Shown here: positions 60,874 to 64,000 of the stretch, piece after piece
Layout: each line of letters opens with the position of its first letter
Position numbering within the stretch: the stretch's first letter is position 1
Source: Pedobacter endophyticus
Lineage (GTDB): Bacteria; Bacteroidota; Bacteroidia; Sphingobacteriales; Sphingobacteriaceae
Length of the DNA stretch: 64,000 nucleotides
Assembly: GCF_015679185.1 (NCBI RefSeq)
Contig: NZ_CP064939.1
Span: 3,782,001-3,846,000 of the forward strand
Direction: 5' to 3'
The notes under the pieces: model-generated
Databases searched by the model: none
What the model saw: the letters and a program-made list of their open reading frames with translations, nothing else
Told to the model about the DNA's origin: nothing
Position numbers and translations under genes: made by a program

Positions 60874-61836
60874 ATGCTTAACCAATCCGAATACCTGAAC
60901 TTAGTTGTTCGGTATTTAAATGCCCCTCAGGATAAGGAACTCTGTTCCAGGATCTTGTCTTTCAGGTCCGAATCGGCTGAAAATGAATCCTATTTTAAGG
61001 AAATGGAACGGATTTGGCTTTTTTCGTCGGCAGCAGATAGGCTCAGTTTACTCGATCCAAAACAAAGCGAAAAAAGATTTCATTTGGCTTTAGGGCGTCC
61101 AACGCATCGAACAGGTACGCTTAAAAAATGGATTAGTGGCATTGCAGCCAGCTTTTTACTGATCGGTTTATTGCTTGTGTGGCTTAAGTATGGCAAAAGC
61201 GTCGAAATCGTTACGGCCAAAACGAATCAGAATCAAACAGATACCATTTTTTTGGCCGATGGTTCGAAAGTAATTTTAGCGCAGAACAGTGAATTACAAT
61301 ACGCTTCCAAGTTTGATAACGGTACAAGGGAAGTTCGCCTAAATAAAGGCAAAGCTTTTTTTCTTATCGCCAAAGACGCTAATCGGCCCTTTAGCGTAGA
61401 TGTTGCCGACTCAAGAGTAAGCGTTCTTGGAACATCTTTCAACGTCAATCTTTCAAATACAACCATCGATATAGATGTAAAAACCGGCCGGGTGCAATTT
61501 TCGGTAAACCAAGCCTCGGGTTCTGCTATGCTAACTGCCGGACGAGGACTCTCGTATAGTCGGCGTACAAAACAAACAACACTCAGGAGGGCCGTAAATC
61601 CAGATTCGTGGTTAACAAAGCACTTGATTTTTGTCGACGCCCCATTAGAGGAAGTTTGCCGGCAAGTAGGCAGTTGCTATGGCGTGCAAATAAGGCTTAA
61701 AAGCGGAGAGCAAACAAGCAAGAAGTTGAATGGCACTTTTGAGCACGAAGATTTAGAAGATGTTTTAAAGATTTTGGAACAAACCTACAATCTAAAAATA
61801 GATCGACGAGGAGATGAAATTACTATTGAACCTTAA
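60874..61836 (+). CDS. FecR-family anti-sigma factor, short form
   Basis: A cytoplasmic N-terminal part (about residues 1-85) is followed by one membrane helix (WISGIAASFLLIGLLLVWL, about 88-106). The FecR domain contains DTIFLADGSKVILAQNSELQYAS, VRLNKGKAFFLIAKDANRPF and VSVLGTSFNVNL. The C-terminal DUF4974-like part has KHLIFVDAPLEEVCRQVGSCYGV and ends LKIDRRGDEITIEP. At 320 residues it is shorter than the other two FecR proteins here (388-389). It lacks the TLADGxKIxLTDA block at the start of the periplasmic part. The SusC gene follows in 37 bp without a terminator. Confidence 0.9.
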   Translation: MLNQSEYLNLVVRYLNAPQDKELCSRILSFRSESAENESYFKEMERIWLFSSAADRLSLLDPKQSEKRFHLALGRPTHRTGTLKKWISGIAASFLLIGLLLVWLKYGKSVEIVTAKTNQNQTDTIFLADGSKVILAQNSELQYASKFDNGTREVRLNKGKAFFLIAKDANRPFSVDVADSRVSVLGTSFNVNLSNTTIDIDVKTGRVQFSVNQASGSAMLTAGRGLSYSRRTKQTTLRRAVNPDSWLTKHLIFVDAPLEEVCRQVGSCYGVQIRLKSGEQTSKKLNGTFEHEDLEDVLKILEQTYNLKIDRRGDEITIEP

Positions 61837-61873
61837 ACAAACAAAATAAAATACAATACTGAACAATTAAACT

Positions 61874-64000
61874 ATGGAGAAAAATTTCTACAAAAGAAAT
61901 GTCGTAATAAGTTGGAGCCGAACGGCCATGCTTATCTGCGCAATCTTTTGGGGCAGTTTAGCTAATGCAGACAATAAGCAGGCTAACTTGCAACCCGAAA
62001 GACTAGAGAACTATCTGAAAAAGATTGAGCAAGCTTACAAATTGAGCTTTGTTTACGACGCGACGGAGATTAGTAAAGCAATGATTTTGGATGTACCTGC
62101 AAAATTAACTTCAGTTCAAGAGTCTCTTGAATACTTAAAACAAAAAAACATAACCTATTCCAGAGTAGGTAACCAGGTTATTCTTAAACTGCAGGTTGAA
62201 CGATCAGCAGAGCGAGAAGTTACCGTAAGCGGACGCGTTAGAGACAAGAAAGACAATTCTGCCATGCCTGGTGTAAGCGTTAGAGAAGTTGGTGCACGAA
62301 ATTCTGTATCCACCAATCAACAAGGTGAGTATAAAATTACCGTAAAGGATGGCGCAAAATTGTCATTCTCATTTATCGGCTATAAAACCGTAGAAGTTGC
62401 GGTTAATGGCAGAACAACCATTGATGTGAGTTTAGAGGAAGATGCGAATCAACTTAAAGAGGTGAATGTCGTTTCTACAGGATATCAAAACTTAAACAAG
62501 AAGTTATTTACCGGGGCCGCCACAGCCTTAAAAGGGGCAGACGTAAAGCAAGACGGTATTACCGACGTAAGCCGGATGCTTGAAGGACGTGTTGCTGGTG
62601 TGTCTGTTCAAAATGTTTCAGGGACTTTCGGTGCAGCGCCGAAAATCCGTGTTCGTGGGGCAACATCAATTACGGGTGAAAATAAGCCACTTTGGGTTAT
62701 AGATGGGGTAATTTTAGAAGATGTGGTTAATATTTCAAACGAACAGTTGTCATCTGGGGATGTAAGTACATTAATAGGTTCATCGGTTGCGGGGATCAAC
62801 GCTGATGATATTGAGAGTTTTAATATTTTAAAAGATGCTGCAGCAACTGCCCAATATGGTGCAAGGGCAATGAATGGGGTGGTTGTTATTACAACGAAAA
62901 AAGGCCGAATTGGTAAACCATTGATTTCCTATACAGGCAATTTTTCCACCTATTTAAAGCCAACGTATGATAGTTATAATATCATGAATTCATCAGACCA
63001 AATGTCTGTTTATTCAGAGTTGGCACGTAAAGGGTGGTTAAATCACTCAGGTGCCTCAAGAGCGGCAGATGGCGGTGTGTTTACCAAAATGTATCAGTTG
63101 ATTAATACTTACGATGCTAGTTCAGGCACGTTTGGATTAGCTAACACACCAGAGGCTCGAAATGCATTTTTATCGCGTTATGCAACCGCCAATACCGATT
63201 GGTTTGATGTGCTTTTTAAAAACTCGCTCATGCAGGAACACGCAATTAGCGTGTCGTCAGGTACAGAGAAATCTCAGTTGTATTTTTCAACGAGTTATTT
63301 AAACGACAATGGTTGGGCTGTTGGAAACAACGTAGAACGTTATACAGCTAATGTAAATGCTGTTTTTAACCTGTCAGAAAAGTTAAGGATTAACTTTATT
63401 ACAACAGGATCAATTCGTAATCAAAGTGCACCTGGAACAATAGGTCGCGTGAGCAATCCGGTAGAAGGAACTTATTCGAGAGATTTCGACATCAATCCAT
63501 TTAGCTACGCCTTAAACACCAGTAGAACGCTCACTGCTTTCGATCAGAATGGAAAAAGAGAGAATTTTACCAGAAACTTTGTGGATTTTAATATCCTTGA
63601 TGAATTAGAAAACAATTCCTTGGAATTGAGCTTGTTGGATTTCAAGCTTCAGGGGGGATTAGGGTACAAGTTTAACGATCATTTCAAATATGATTTCCTC
63701 GCCTCGATGAGGTATGTTAAAAGCGGAAATGAGCATAGGGTAAGAGAAAATTCTAATATGGCCAATGCTTACCGAGCAAATTGGGATTCTTATGTTCAAG
63801 ATAACAATCGTTTTTTGTTCCGCGATCCTGAGCACCCAGAGTTACAGCCGATAGTTGTTTTGCCTTATGGCGGTTTTTACAACACAAATGATGATTTTTT
63901 ACGGTCATATATGATTCGAAACTCAGTTGAATACGATAATACCATCAACGAAAAACATTTAATAAATGTGTTTGCAACTCAAGAAACCAGGTTCGCAAAC
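61874..64000 (+). CDS. SusC/RagA-family TonB-linked transporter, N-terminal 709 residues (cut by the window edge)
   Basis: The frame from ATG 61874 is open to the last base, so the stop lies outside. After a signal sequence (about residues 17-33) there is an STN domain (about 40-105; ENYLKKIEQAYKLSFVYDAT). A carboxypeptidase-regulatory-like domain (GRVRDKKDNSAMPGVSVREVG) follows, then a plug with VVSTGYQNLNKKLFTGAAT and RVRGATSITGENKPLWVIDG, and about half the barrel. From the plug onward it is closely similar to the 51521 transporter, with short differences in the barrel. A SusD gene is expected just beyond the edge. Confidence 0.93.
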   Translation, partial: MEKNFYKRNVVISWSRTAMLICAIFWGSLANADNKQANLQPERLENYLKKIEQAYKLSFVYDATEISKAMILDVPAKLTSVQESLEYLKQKNITYSRVGNQVILKLQVERSAEREVTVSGRVRDKKDNSAMPGVSVREVGARNSVSTNQQGEYKITVKDGAKLSFSFIGYKTVEVAVNGRTTIDVSLEEDANQLKEVNVVSTGYQNLNKKLFTGAATALKGADVKQDGITDVSRMLEGRVAGVSVQNVSGTFGAAPKIRVRGATSITGENKPLWVIDGVILEDVVNISNEQLSSGDVSTLIGSSVAGINADDIESFNILKDAAATAQYGARAMNGVVVITTKKGRIGKPLISYTGNFSTYLKPTYDSYNIMNSSDQMSVYSELARKGWLNHSGASRAADGGVFTKMYQLINTYDASSGTFGLANTPEARNAFLSRYATANTDWFDVLFKNSLMQEHAISVSSGTEKSQLYFSTSYLNDNGWAVGNNVERYTANVNAVFNLSEKLRINFITTGSIRNQSAPGTIGRVSNPVEGTYSRDFDINPFSYALNTSRTLTAFDQNGKRENFTRNFVDFNILDELENNSLELSLLDFKLQGGLGYKFNDHFKYDFLASMRYVKSGNEHRVRENSNMANAYRANWDSYVQDNNRFLFRDPEHPELQPIVVLPYGGFYNTNDDFLRSYMIRNSVEYDNTINEKHLINVFATQETRFAN

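Overview
The window reads as chromosome of a Bacteroidota bacterium, most likely family Sphingobacteriaceae (Pedobacter-like). The grounds are three ECF-sigma/FecR/SusC surface-uptake loci, SusD lipoproteins with SxxC lipoboxes, an Alternative Complex III respiratory operon, a LytS/LytTR pair, and promoters of the Bacteroidota form TTG-N(17-23)-TAnnTTTG with few Shine-Dalgarno sites. No tRNA, rRNA, phage, transposase or CRISPR array was found.

Layout. 1-9.3 kb: a divergent partial gene, a LytS-type kinase and LytTR regulator, a PlsC acyltransferase, a lone nucleotidyltransferase, a Nudix hydrolase, a TonB-type outer-membrane receptor, a D-2-hydroxyacid dehydrogenase and an OsmC protein. 9.3-16 kb: an M1-like peptidase, greA with a possible leader terminator, a HIT protein, a PIN toxin broken by a frameshift with its small partner, a pirin, and an ArsR/Old Yellow Enzyme operon. 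16-26 kb: a polysaccharide-utilisation locus (ECF sigma, FecR, SusC, SusD, PKD lipoprotein, GH16 beta-glucanase). 26-31 kb: a 174-bp tandem array, a DUF4369 protein, a PNGase F-like protein, an MntA/HepT toxin-antitoxin pair lying between 154-bp direct repeats, and a BamA-like barrel. 31.4-49.2 kb: a deoxyhypusine-synthase-family protein, then the respiratory operon actABCDEF-coxBA and the heme A/oxidase assembly group ctaA-ctaB-two subunit III genes-subunit IV-Sco-like-DUF420. 49.4-59.4 kb: a second ECF/FecR/SusC/SusD locus with an Mx1 zinc peptidase and a DUF4302 lipoprotein. 60.1-64 kb: a third ECF/FecR/SusC locus, its SusC cut by the window edge.

How the genes work together. The respiratory block is a coherent quinol-to-oxygen branch: ACIII takes electrons from menaquinol and passes them through its c-hemes to an aa3-type oxidase, whose heme A is made by CtaB and CtaA. 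A clear promoter lies ahead of actA and intrinsic terminators lie after coxA and after the DUF420 gene. The first PUL is organised for binding, importing and cleaving a beta-glucan. The second and third loci are close paralogues; the second carries a predicted surface peptidase in place of a glycosidase.

Unusual points are mainly in the non-coding DNA: several families of dispersed palindromes, a 174-bp satellite-like array built of dimers, direct repeats around a toxin-antitoxin cassette, and -7 elements placed almost on the start codon. Among proteins, the Sco-like gene without cysteines and the deoxyhypusine-synthase homologue stand out. All functional calls rest on motifs read by eye; no database search was run.
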